A DNA stretch of 64,000 nucleotides from QHXW01 sp035297145. GTDB taxonomy: Bacteria; Acidobacteriota; Terriglobia; Bryobacterales; Bryobacteraceae. The position numbers were made by a program, and so were the translations under genes. The stretch is from positions 1-64,000 of the forward strand of contig DATGZN010000105.1 of NCBI GenBank assembly GCA_035297145.1, written 5' to 3'. This document shows positions 44,094 to 52,826 of this stretch, one piece after another; position 1 is the first letter of the stretch; each line of letters begins with the position of its first letter. The notes beneath the pieces were generated by a model that had not been told where the DNA came from, searched no databases, and saw only the letters and a list, made by a program, of their open reading frames with translations.

Positions 44094-45832
44094 GGTTGCC
44101 TCCTCAGTAGGGTCTGCCACAGCCCGGTGCCCAGCGACGTTGCCCAGTTGGAATTAGGGGCATCTGCCTGTAACAATGTCTGCGGTTTTCGCGGCCTGAT
44201 GAGCACAGCATTTTCGACGGCTTCCGTAGTCGGAAATTGCTGGAAGAGGTAGATCGTGCTTGCCACAACGGGTCCAACCTGGATTTCATGGTGAGACATT
44301 CGGGATTTCCCGAGTAGCTTGAAAAATCGCTCTGTCTCCAAGAATCGGCGCGACGGCTCAAGAATGACTAGATCCCGCTCTCGAGGCACGTATGAAGGAT
44401 CATAGAGAGGAACAACCTGAATATCCGGGCGCCCAAAGGCCTTAAGATAGTACGTCACGCTCATCGGTCTTGCCGTCGCCACCCTCACGGATGCCGGAGC
44501 CATTCGACAAACCTGTTGCACGACCTCACGAGTGTCAAATTCTGATGTTTCATCGGGCCCAAAGTATCGGGCGATATGCGTTGCCCCGCCGCCAATGGAG
44601 TTCAGGTAAAACGGGTAGAATGGCGCCCAGGCGTGTAGTTCCAAGAGCGGCCACACAAATACAACACCGGCTGCCATAGCAACTACGGCCATCGACACGC
44701 GTCTGTTCGCTAACCACTTGCACGTCTGTTGAACCGCATAGCCGCCGGCCAGAAAAAGAAAAGGAAGGAAGAGAAGCGAGTACCGGATCCACTTCGCGCC
44801 GCAAACCGACAAGGCCGTCAGTTGCACCAGCCCGAGAGCGACGAAGAAACATGAGGCGAGCGTGCGGCGGTCGCGCAAGAGCAACACGCTCCCCAGGACG
44901 ACTGTCACGAGGATTGGAATCGGCAACTTTACGAAGAGCAACCAGAGGTAGAAGTACCAGGGCATGCCCGAGAAGATCAGTGATGGGAAGTTCAGATAGA
45001 GCTTGCCAGCGAAGTCATAGCCGGTGTGACGAACACCATCATGGTGCAACCATTGCGTGATGGCGCTCAGGTTATTCGGCGAGAGAACCACTGGATTGAC
45101 CAATACGAACGTCAGCACTATGACCAGTAAAAATCGTGTGTACCTTGAACCTATAGGCTTCCGGTCAAGGCCGGTTCGCCCCGCCAAATACCAAGCAAGT
45201 CCGTTCAGGGCAAATATCTGAATGGCGTACTGCGAGGCGAAGGCTAGCCCAAATCCGATTCCACTAAGGTCGTACCACCGACGCGTACGCGACTCCGTGT
45301 CCGCCTGTTTTGCACGGCAGTAGAGGTAACAGGCTGCCAGGCCAAAAAAAGTCACCGGTGTTTCTTCTTTAACGAGACGGTTCAAGGCAACCGCCAGTGG
45401 AGCGACGGCCCAGAAGAAACTCGCAACGAAAGAACCTAACACACCCATCAATCGACGACAGAGCAAGTAGAGAATTAAAGCTGTGGCCGCACCCAGGAAC
45501 ACATTAGGAAGCCGGAGCCAGCACTCTGGGCTCACCGTAGGCCATCCGTGTGAAGACGCGAATTCGTTCCAGCGGTCGCCCGCAATCAGGCTCGCCCAGG
45601 CCATCACTTTAAGGATCATGGGGTGCTCACTATTCACACCCGCGAAGTGTCCATGACGATATTCCTGGACGGCGAGCCACTTCGCCGTTTCGTCTTCCGA
45701 CAAGCTGTTGAATCCGACGCGGTCGATGCGAATGACAAACGCCAGCAGCAACAGCAGGATTGCAATCGCCGCATCCAGACGCCAATTAGAGGAACGATCT
45801 TGAGCTTCAGTCAATGCAGCCATTTCTTGCAC
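44090..45832 (-). CDS. GT39-type (PMT-like) membrane glycosyltransferase
   Basis: 580 residues with about 11 membrane helices. The first loop carries FNSLSEDETAKWL, the acidic motif of the GT-C catalytic site (Asp/Glu after the first helix), and the second HFAGVNSEHPMI. Such enzymes take the sugar from polyprenyl-phosphate and transfer it to protein or lipid on the periplasmic side. The C-terminal 150 residues are soluble. Coupled by ATGA overlap to the downstream exported protein. Confidence 0.82.
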   Translation of the reverse strand: MQEMAALTEAQDRSSNWRLDAAIAILLLLLAFVIRIDRVGFNSLSEDETAKWLAVQEYRHGHFAGVNSEHPMILKVMAWASLIAGDRWNEFASSHGWPTVSPECWLRLPNVFLGAATALILYLLCRRLMGVLGSFVASFFWAVAPLAVALNRLVKEETPVTFFGLAACYLYCRAKQADTESRTRRWYDLSGIGFGLAFASQYAIQIFALNGLAWYLAGRTGLDRKPIGSRYTRFLLVIVLTFVLVNPVVLSPNNLSAITQWLHHDGVRHTGYDFAGKLYLNFPSLIFSGMPWYFYLWLLFVKLPIPILVTVVLGSVLLLRDRRTLASCFFVALGLVQLTALSVCGAKWIRYSLLFLPFLFLAGGYAVQQTCKWLANRRVSMAVVAMAAGVVFVWPLLELHAWAPFYPFYLNSIGGGATHIARYFGPDETSEFDTREVVQQVCRMAPASVRVATARPMSVTYYLKAFGRPDIQVVPLYDPSYVPRERDLVILEPSRRFLETERFFKLLGKSRMSHHEIQVGPVVASTIYLFQQFPTTEAVENAVLIRPRKPQTLLQADAPNSNWATSLGTGLWQTLLRRQP

Positions 45833-46199
45833 TAAGTCATCGCATTTCGATCACCAAACGTTATAAACTGGATTGCTGCCCACGACATTGATTCTTGTCA
45901 GCTAATAAGAGTTCCCGCGTTTTCGTAGAGTTAGTGGACGCCGGCGCCGGCTAGAGAAAAGCAGAAGGTCGCTTGAAAGAGTTTTGCATCAGATCTGATC
46001 TGTCCGCCCGAGCTCTGGTCTCTGCCATTCTGCAGGCGTTTGACGAGGCACGTGCCGACATCGGCACTTTTAATAATGTATCGGCTAAGCAGCTCAGTAC
46101 AAACGTGTTGTATGCGTAGAACCAATCGATATTCACGTCGATGCTCGCTGGATTTCGGCGCTGCATCGAGGTGGCGTGGGCGGGAATGGCGGCCTGATC
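45833..46199. other. Intergenic region, nothing recognised
   Basis: Frames at 45931-46166 on the minus strand lack any domain. The stretch separates the GT39 gene from the sigma factor gene on the same strand. Confidence 0.4.
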
Positions 46200-46742
46200 T
46201 TAGAAAGTACCTTGCTGAGCTGCACGTTTCGTTATACGGCCTTCGATAAGCGGTGCGCCCGAGGGCCGCCGCACCCGCATCCGAGCGCGATGCAAGCGCG
46301 TCTTAAAATTGCTGCGAGTCAAGTGGAGCGCTTCTGCGGCGCGCCTGTGATCCGCATCCGCAAGCACTAACACCTCCCGGAGCTTCGCAGGTATGACTTT
46401 TAGAATGCGGCGGAGTTCGGCTCTCGCGCTAAGTTCGCGATCAACCGCAATCCCGCAGTCGGCGAGATTCCTGGTGTGTATCTCATCGAGCTGCACCCGC
46501 TCTCGCCGGTACACGTTCCTGCGCATGTACATGAACGCCTCATTCTTTACCGATGCAGAGAGCCAGGTCATCGCTGTCGATTCCCCGCGGAACTGGTGCC
46601 GCCGTGCCCACGTCTTGAGCAGAACGGACTGCACGACGTCCTCGGCATCATTGTGGTTATGCACCAGGTGGTACGCGATCTTCACGAGCCGGGCCCTCTC
46701 CTGCTCGCCAATGACTTCTTCGCCTAACTTGTATTCACTCAT
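46200..46742 (-). CDS. ECF-type RNA polymerase sigma factor
   Basis: 180 residues. Sigma region 2 is seen in ARLVKIAYHLVHNHNDAEDVVQSVLLKTWARRHQFRGES--MTWLSASVKNEAFMYMR, and region 4 in LRRILKVIPAKLREVLVLAD followed by AAEALHLTRSNFKTRLHRARMRVRR. No anti-sigma factor gene follows; instead a STAS-domain gene lies 101 bases upstream on the same strand, which may form part of its control. The C-terminal tail (PSGAPLIEGRITKRAAQQGTF) is longer than usual. Confidence 0.86.
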   Translation of the reverse strand: MSEYKLGEEVIGEQERARLVKIAYHLVHNHNDAEDVVQSVLLKTWARRHQFRGESTAMTWLSASVKNEAFMYMRRNVYRRERVQLDEIHTRNLADCGIAVDRELSARAELRRILKVIPAKLREVLVLADADHRRAAEALHLTRSNFKTRLHRARMRVRRPSGAPLIEGRITKRAAQQGTF

Positions 46743-46843
46743 TTTCTTTGCGTAGGCTCGGATGCATCACAGGCGGCCCCAAGCTTCCTTGCCTTGCTCT
46801 TGCAATCTGCCATCCAAGCTCCGCATTGGCTTGGATTAGTACG

Positions 46844-47188
46844 CTAACTAGAAATTCGCAATGCTTTCAGGACCCGCAGCGCCCAGAGCCTTCGCCCGTT
46901 GACACGTGGCATTGCAGGCGGCTTGTTTAAAAATCGGAGGAGGTCTTCACATCCCAGCGCGCGTGCCGCGATGATCTGGGCCCCTGATTCCCGCATTCGA
47001 GTCAGCAGTTTAACGCCAGTAGCGTCCACCTTTGTAATTCCGGAGGCCTCAATAATGAGATCTTTGCCGTTCAGTATCGATTTTGCGGTCTCCCATGCGC
47101 ATTGCAGTCGTTGCACTTCGATCTTCGCCAATTCTCTCTTTTGGACGAAACGGAATGTGTCAGCGCTGTCGTGTTGGTAGATGTCCAT
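46844..47188 (-). CDS. STAS-domain protein upstream of the ECF sigma factor
   Basis: 114 residues: AKIEVQRLQCAWETAKSILNGKDLIIEASGITKVDATGVKLLTRMRESGAQIIAA fits the STAS fold, with DATG in the place where anti-anti-sigma factors have a phosphorylatable DSSG. Thr is a possible phosphorylation site. Location before a sigma gene suggests a role in sigma control, but no anti-sigma kinase is nearby. Confidence 0.68.
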   Translation of the reverse strand: MDIYQHDSADTFRFVQKRELAKIEVQRLQCAWETAKSILNGKDLIIEASGITKVDATGVKLLTRMRESGAQIIAARALGCEDLLRFLNKPPAMPRVNGRRLWALRVLKALRISS

Positions 47189-47407
47189 ACCGATGTGGCT
47201 ATTTCAGAGGAAGTTTTGCAATCCTTCGTCCAATCCCGGCCGCACATGCATTGGTGCTCTACAAGACCGCACCTGACGACAGCTCTGTGTACCAATTGCG
47301 CGGGTCCTTCAGAAAAGTCGTTAGTAAGGGAGGCAACGCAGGTTCACTAGACTCGCACGAATATCGGTTCGACGCCCCAATTTTAGAAATACCTCCCGCT
47401 GGTACTG

Positions 47408-48769
47408 TCAGACCGTTTCAGGCACTACGAATGGGGCCCGGTACCCGCGGCTCGCGTCCCGCAGCAGGCTGTTGGCCTCGTCATCTCCAACCACGCGCTC
47501 GGTCTCAGGATCAAAGCGGAGCGTCCGCCCCAGTCGATAAGACGCATTTGCCAGATGCACCAAGGCACACGAAATGTGTCCTTCTTGTATCGGCGCTGTC
47601 AGGTCCTCTTTCTTCCGGCTGCGCACGCAGTCAATGAAATTGGCGAAATGGTTGCCACCGCCATGACCGTGCGCCCCAGACTTCTGATCGCGGCCCAGCA
47701 AAACTTCATAGCTCGACGCATCTTCGTCGCCCGTGGCGAGGTACCCTTTCGAGCCATAAAACACGTTGCCGATGCTGTCGTGATGACCGACAAAGCGCTT
47801 TACCCCAGCGCTTAGGTTGGCGCGTCCGATGCCGGCCTCGTTGTTGGTGATCCAATGCCGGACCCCAAATTCCATCATCTTGCGCTTGCCGTCCGGCAGA
47901 TCGAATTCAAAAGCACAGTTCAGGGTGTTCGGTGTCTGCTGATCGTCATCAAACATGAAGTGTCCACCAATGGCGGAGATACGGCTGGGGAACTTGACAC
48001 CTAATCCCCAGCGGGCAACATCGATCTGGTGGACACCCTGATTACCAAGATCCCCATTGCCTGTGTCCCAATTCCAGTGCCACTGGTAATGAAAGCGATT
48101 GCGGGTGAAAGGCTTCAGAGGAGCCGGTCCTGTCCAGAGATCGTAGTGAACGCCGGCCGGCACGGCTTCCTCGGGTGCGTGCCCGATCGTATCGCGCCAT
48201 TTGAAACACAACCCGCGAGCCAGATAGACCTCACCGAGGGTATCGTCCCGAAGACTTTTCATCGCCTCCTGGATCGCGGGCGCAGAACGGATCTGCGTGC
48301 CGTGCTGAACAATTCGATTGTATTTTTCGGCAGCACGGACGAGCTGGCTTCCTTCCCAGAAGTTGTGGGAGCAGGGCTTCTCCACATAAACGTCTTTGCC
48401 GGCCTGGCACGCCCAGATGGCCATCAGCGAGTGCCAGTGATTTGGCGTAGCGATGGAGATGGCATCGATCGACCGGTCTTCCAGCAGCTTACGGACGTCC
48501 ACATACGTCTGCGGTTTTCCATCGAGTTCGGCGCGGCGCTTCCTCAACAGGTTTTCGTCCACGTCACACAGCGCCGCAATTTCGACGTTCGGTACCCGTG
48601 AGAATCCATTGATGTGGTCTTTGCCGCGACCGTTGAGGCCACAGATCGCCACTCTCACGCGATCGTTCGCGCCCAACACCGCGATTCCACTCCCCATGCT
48701 TAAGCCAACAGTTGTGCTCGCGACGGTCTTCAGGACGTCGCGGCGAGTCATATCCGATTCCATCGTCAT
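47408..48769 (-). CDS. Gfo/Idh/MocA-family oxidoreductase, Tat-exported
   Basis: 453 residues with a twin-arginine signal (MTRRDVLKTVASTTVGLSMG). The NAD-binding part is VRVAICGLNGRGKDHINGF and the family motif VYVEKPCSHNFWEG contains the catalytic-site Lys of the EKP motif. The C-terminal domain resembles glycosidase-like GH109-type oxidoreductases (WHWNWDTGNGDLGNQGVHQIDVARWGLG). Probably acts on sugars in the periplasm. Last gene of the minus-strand operon; five bases separate it from the preceding DUF6807 gene. Confidence 0.88.
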   Translation of the reverse strand: MTMESDMTRRDVLKTVASTTVGLSMGSGIAVLGANDRVRVAICGLNGRGKDHINGFSRVPNVEIAALCDVDENLLRKRRAELDGKPQTYVDVRKLLEDRSIDAISIATPNHWHSLMAIWACQAGKDVYVEKPCSHNFWEGSQLVRAAEKYNRIVQHGTQIRSAPAIQEAMKSLRDDTLGEVYLARGLCFKWRDTIGHAPEEAVPAGVHYDLWTGPAPLKPFTRNRFHYQWHWNWDTGNGDLGNQGVHQIDVARWGLGVKFPSRISAIGGHFMFDDDQQTPNTLNCAFEFDLPDGKRKMMEFGVRHWITNNEAGIGRANLSAGVKRFVGHHDSIGNVFYGSKGYLATGDEDASSYEVLLGRDQKSGAHGHGGGNHFANFIDCVRSRKKEDLTAPIQEGHISCALVHLANASYRLGRTLRFDPETERVVGDDEANSLLRDASRGYRAPFVVPETV

Positions 48770-48774
48770 AATCC

Positions 48775-49752
48775 CTACTCTCTTCCGGCATACTGCTGGT
48801 AAGCTTCCGCTACACCTGCCTCGCGGAAATCGCCATGATGGATGAACACCCGGTAACGTAGAGTGAGTGATCCATCGTCCGCGATCACATAACTGCCGTC
48901 CTGCCGCCGGTCATGGAGGAACTCTTTCAGGCCGAAAGGATTGGCAGATAAAAGGCCGTACTGCCGGGCGTGCCAGTAAGTTGGATGGCGCAGATTCGCG
49001 GGATGATCAAAAATAGCCACGCCAACGCTCTCACCCGCGACCTCCCCATAGTAATCCACCCAATCTGCACGCCGGCCCCAAACCCCCTTCTCACCGACAC
49101 CATCTTGCGAATTGACCATGTGACCTGCAGGTGGTTCCAGCGCTTTGACCAAACGAATCGCAAAGATTCCTTCCTTCGTGTCGCCGATCTTCAAAAGACC
49201 GTGGTTGGCGTGGACGGTAAAATTACAATCGATGATCCTCACGCGCTCGTCCCCTCTGAAACTGTAGGCCTGGGTCTCCGCGGCGATCTTCTCTCCTTTG
49301 GACGTTACTAAGTCAAACTCCGCCTGGAGAGCGCCTGAATCAGGAGCACTACGTATCTCGTCAAACTCCCGAAAGACGGTTCGACCGAACGTCGACGCCG
49401 AGTGACGGCTCCATCGGGGAAACTCCGCCTCACCCCAGAAGTCGTAACCGTTGACGTCGCCGTGAGCAAAGTACATGGCGCGCTGGTGTGGTTCGTCATG
49501 GTCTTCACCAGGTATTTCCGCCATGGGAAAGCCGCGCGTGACCACAGTTCCCTGGGCACTTCGCAAGGCAAAGAGATACGGCTTTGCGCTGCCGCTACCA
49601 ACGTAGTAGGTGGCGAAAGGATGACCGCCGATCACAATATCGATTTGGTCTTGGGCGCGGCGAAGCTCTACGGCAGCCGCAGTGGCCACTGAATGCCACC
49701 CACCGGCTAGCAGCGGGAGCAGGATGAGAGCCGCCACGCTGTTTTGCTGCAC
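48775..49752 (-). CDS. DUF6807 / PmoA-family exported protein
   Basis: 325 residues with a signal peptide (VAALILLPLLAGGWHSVATAAA). The PmoA-like body contains HPFATYYVGSGSAKPYLFALRSAQGTVVTRGFPM, DHDEPHQRAMYFAHGDVNGYDFW and NLRHPTYWHARQYGLLSANPFG. These proteins are common beside Gfo/Idh/MocA oxidoreductases in saccharide-degrading loci. Biochemical role not established. Confidence 0.83.
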   Translation of the reverse strand: MQQNSVAALILLPLLAGGWHSVATAAAVELRRAQDQIDIVIGGHPFATYYVGSGSAKPYLFALRSAQGTVVTRGFPMAEIPGEDHDEPHQRAMYFAHGDVNGYDFWGEAEFPRWSRHSASTFGRTVFREFDEIRSAPDSGALQAEFDLVTSKGEKIAAETQAYSFRGDERVRIIDCNFTVHANHGLLKIGDTKEGIFAIRLVKALEPPAGHMVNSQDGVGEKGVWGRRADWVDYYGEVAGESVGVAIFDHPANLRHPTYWHARQYGLLSANPFGLKEFLHDRRQDGSYVIADDGSLTLRYRVFIHHGDFREAGVAEAYQQYAGRE

Positions 49753-49755
49753 GGT

Positions 49756-50811
49756 TTATCCCGCAGACCGCAAGTTGGAACCTAAGATCTCATTGTCCTT
49801 AGGTTCATCGATACGCCGCGGTCTCTGGCGCACGAGAATGGCTGGTTGCGAGTCGCCGCCCAGCGCCTTTCTCACGGCATAAATAGGCTTTCCCTGAGAC
49901 TCGTAATATGTACGAGATAAAATCTCAGCCGCCAAGCCCAGGCAAAGGATCTGGATACCAACCAGAATCAGCAGGGTCGCAGCAAACAGCAGCGGCCCGT
50001 GCTGCAACATGACGGCATTGTGAAGAACCAACCTGTTAAAGGCCAAGCAGCAGCCAATGAATGTTCCAGCTGCAGTCGCCAGTAACCCGATGGGGCCAAA
50101 GAAATGCAGCGGCCGGGTCGAGTAATCGAGCAAGAACTTCGTACTAAGCAGGTCGAGAAACACGTGGAGGGTTCGGGAAATACCGTAGTGCGATTTGCCG
50201 TTCCCGCGCGGGGGGTTGTTGATCGGGATCTCCGTGATTCGCGCACCGGACCAAGCGGCCAAGGCGGGAATGAAACGATGAAGCTCGCCGTAGAGCGGAA
50301 GGTTCTTGATAGTCTCGCGGCGATAGGCCTTGAAGGTCGTGCCAAAATCGTGGACTGAGACCCCCGAGAGCTTAGCCATCATCCAGTTCGCAATACGGCT
50401 TGGCAGCCGGCGTGACCACCACCCATCCCTCCGTTGGGCTCGCCATCCGCTGACAATGTCGTAGCCTTCCTCCAGTTTCGCCACGAAAGCAGGGATCTCC
50501 TCTGGATCGTGCTGTAGGTCGCCGTCCATCGAAATGATGATGTCGCCCTGTGCTGCATCGAATCCTGCCTTCAGAGCGGGGGTTTGACCGAAGTTCCGGC
50601 GTAGTGTGATGACTCTGACACGAGAATCGCTTTCCGAGATTTCATAGAGTCTCTGTGGGGTTTCGTCTGAGCAGCCATCGTCAATCAAGATAATCTCGTA
50701 ACCTTCGTCAAAACCCTCCATGACCTCAGTCAATCGCACGTAAAGTGGAGTGACATTCGCCGCCTCATTGTAGAGCGGCACCACAATCGAATATTTCACT
50801 TTATTATTCAT
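49756..50811 (-). CDS. Family 2 glycosyltransferase, polyprenyl-phosphate type
   Basis: 351 residues. GT-A core SIVVPLYNEAANVTPLY, IILIDDGCSDETPQ, SMDGDLQHDPEEIP (DxD region) and YDIVSGWRAQRRDGWWSR--PSRIANWMMAKLSGV match DPMS/GtrB/ArnC-like enzymes. Two C-terminal membrane helices (FFGPIGLLATAAGTFIGCCLAF, GPLLFAATLLILVGIQILCLG) anchor it. It likely loads a sugar onto undecaprenyl phosphate. ATG overlaps the stop of the deacetylase gene (ATGA). Confidence 0.9.
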   Translation of the reverse strand: MNNKVKYSIVVPLYNEAANVTPLYVRLTEVMEGFDEGYEIILIDDGCSDETPQRLYEISESDSRVRVITLRRNFGQTPALKAGFDAAQGDIIISMDGDLQHDPEEIPAFVAKLEEGYDIVSGWRAQRRDGWWSRRLPSRIANWMMAKLSGVSVHDFGTTFKAYRRETIKNLPLYGELHRFIPALAAWSGARITEIPINNPPRGNGKSHYGISRTLHVFLDLLSTKFLLDYSTRPLHFFGPIGLLATAAGTFIGCCLAFNRLVLHNAVMLQHGPLLFAATLLILVGIQILCLGLAAEILSRTYYESQGKPIYAVRKALGGDSQPAILVRQRPRRIDEPKDNEILGSNLRSAG

Positions 50812-51764
50812 CCGACAAGTCTCCTAGTTTTAAGCCCGCGCCCGGACCCAATTGATACTGTTTCGAGCTGCGACACTGGCTCCTGCGCATGCATCACGAA
50901 CTGCCCATAGCTAACAAGCTGAATGCCACCGCCGGCCACGAGTTTCTTGACTACGGGCGCAGTCAGCGCCCGGAATTCGACCTCGCGTTGGACCAGCAGC
51001 CGGGTGCCGCTGTCCACAAGATCGCCGTCGAGATACCCCGGATGGCACATCAACTCACTGACACCTTCAGGCAAGCTTTCCAGGATCTCAATGACGTCCT
51101 GCACGTTCAGAAACCCGGTCTGGCTTAGACCGTAAAAGTGCTCGGCATACAGTAGCCCGGCCTTTGCCAGCCTTTCTGCAAAGGGCCTGGCGAAGCCGGC
51201 AACGGCCCGTCCTACCAGATATTGCTTGGCCACTGCCATTCGGGAACTCTTGACGCAAAGCAAAGTTGCCAGATTGGTCACAGCCTCCTGCGGGCAGCGT
51301 ACGGTTCGAATCGAGAACTCTTGGGCCAGTCGTATGACGATCTCTGACAGGCCTGGCATCACGTGCACGTGCTTATGCCCATCGAGGTGAGTCGGCCGAA
51401 TGCCGGCTCTAAAAACCTTAGTGATTTGCTCTCGGAGCTCAGTTTCTACTTCCGCGAGATTCACCTGCCGCGCCACGAGCGCCTTGAGCAAACGGCCTGG
51501 ATTCAGATGCAGCCGCCCATCGCGACTGACGAGAGTGGTAATGCTCCGCGCGGGCGAAACCGGCTTGCCCGTCGTGAGATTCAAATGCACTCCGATCCCC
51601 AGTCCTGGCGTGCGCCGGCTGATCGATACGGCAGTTTCGAACGCTGCGCCGTTAGCCATAAGGGTTGTGCTACTGACAATGCCCTCCCTGTGGGCATCGA
51701 CGATGCCTTTGCTCACCCCCAAGGTGAATCCAAAATCGTCAGCGTTGACAATGAGCTGCTTCAT
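50808..51764 (-). CDS. ChbG/HpnK-family deacetylase
   Basis: 318 residues from ATG 51764 (MKQLIVNADDFGFTLGVSKGIVDAH). ADDFG gives the metal-binding Asp pair, GVHLNLTTGKPVSP and THLDGHKHVHVMPG the His ligands, and ELMCHPGYLDGDL the later catalytic His. This family removes acetyl groups from N-acetylated sugars or hopanoid glycosides. Its first 26 bases overlap the flippase-like gene and it overlaps the GT2 gene, so the three are translated together. Confidence 0.9.
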   Translation of the reverse strand: MKQLIVNADDFGFTLGVSKGIVDAHREGIVSSTTLMANGAAFETAVSISRRTPGLGIGVHLNLTTGKPVSPARSITTLVSRDGRLHLNPGRLLKALVARQVNLAEVETELREQITKVFRAGIRPTHLDGHKHVHVMPGLSEIVIRLAQEFSIRTVRCPQEAVTNLATLLCVKSSRMAVAKQYLVGRAVAGFARPFAERLAKAGLLYAEHFYGLSQTGFLNVQDVIEILESLPEGVSELMCHPGYLDGDLVDSGTRLLVQREVEFRALTAPVVKKLVAGGGIQLVSYGQFVMHAQEPVSQLETVSIGSGRGLKTRRLVG

Positions 51765-52773
51765 AGCTAGCTGCGCTCCTCTCTGCCACAGGTGAGAGAA
51801 TTGAATACTTGGTCCAGAAAAACAAGCCAATTGCTGCCCAGAAAAGAGTACGAATCTTGCGGATGACGGCTAACGAAACGCCCTCGCTCGCAGCATAGCC
51901 AACCGCCTGCAATGTGGCGGCCGCCGCTCCTTCCTGAACCCCTAGCCCGAGAGGGACGAAAGAAAAGGCCAATTGAGCGGCTCTGCTGGCTGACTCCACA
52001 AGATATGCAGCGAACAGCGATGTATGCGCCGTCGTGACGTTCAGGATCAGATAGGCTTCTCCGACACCCGTAAAATTGGTTGCGATCTCAATCGCCAAGA
52101 CCGCAAGAAAGGTGCGCCGGCTCTTCAGAAAGAATTCGTAGATCGTGTGCTCGACATCGCGCACGGATTGCTCATGGCGCTCCAGGAAAGCCCAATGCAA
52201 TCCTAATCGCTTCAGGAAATCGAGCATTCTTCCGAGCAGCAAGATCCGCCGGGTGAGAGTCCAGCCGACCAGCGCTATGCAAGCGAGAGAGCCAATTACC
52301 AGCCCGCCACCAATCCACCACAAGCCACGCAGTGCAGCCACTTCGACCAGTGCAAACACAAGCCCACTCAACATGAATAAAACCGCGGCGAGGGCATAGA
52401 TGAGGTTTTCGATTACGACTGATGATGCCCCGGCTTCTACAGGAATCAGGTGCGAAACTGCGACCACCTTGGCCGGTTCACCGAGCAGCGGCCCGGCAGG
52501 CGTGAGGTCACTCAGCGCTTCACCGATCAGTCTGGGCCCTAGGAGATCGAGCGCAACTGGACGCCGTCCGTTCGTCTGAACGCAATAGCTCCATCCCAGT
52601 GCCCGCAAGACATGTCTTGCGCCCGAAAGCAGAATCAGGGCAACCGCACCCCACCCGACGACCCGGATGTTCTCGAGAACGGCCATGGGGCCGGTCCGAT
52701 GTAACAAATAGACAAAAAGCGCGATGCTGGCCACCGAGGCCACTGGGCGAAGATAACGGCTGACAGCATTCAT
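51739..52773 (-). CDS. Flippase-like membrane protein (HpnL / LPG-synthase TM family)
   Basis: 344 residues with about eight membrane helices (VASIALFVYLLHRTGPMAVL, WGAVALILLSGARHVLRALGW). The core LTPAGPLLGEPAKVVAVSHLI and QLAFSFVPLGLGVQEGAAAATLQAVG are the hallmarks of the family that includes HpnL and the membrane part of lysylphosphatidylglycerol synthase. GAGGAGCTGCCA precedes the ATG. First gene of the glycolipid operon. Confidence 0.86.
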   Translation of the reverse strand: MNAVSRYLRPVASVASIALFVYLLHRTGPMAVLENIRVVGWGAVALILLSGARHVLRALGWSYCVQTNGRRPVALDLLGPRLIGEALSDLTPAGPLLGEPAKVVAVSHLIPVEAGASSVVIENLIYALAAVLFMLSGLVFALVEVAALRGLWWIGGGLVIGSLACIALVGWTLTRRILLLGRMLDFLKRLGLHWAFLERHEQSVRDVEHTIYEFFLKSRRTFLAVLAIEIATNFTGVGEAYLILNVTTAHTSLFAAYLVESASRAAQLAFSFVPLGLGVQEGAAAATLQAVGYAASEGVSLAVIRKIRTLFWAAIGLFFWTKYSILSPVAERSAASYEAAHCQR

Positions 52774-52826
52774 TGGCAGCTCCTCAGCTCAGCAACGTTA
52801 ACCGATTGGACCGGCTTCATCACAAT

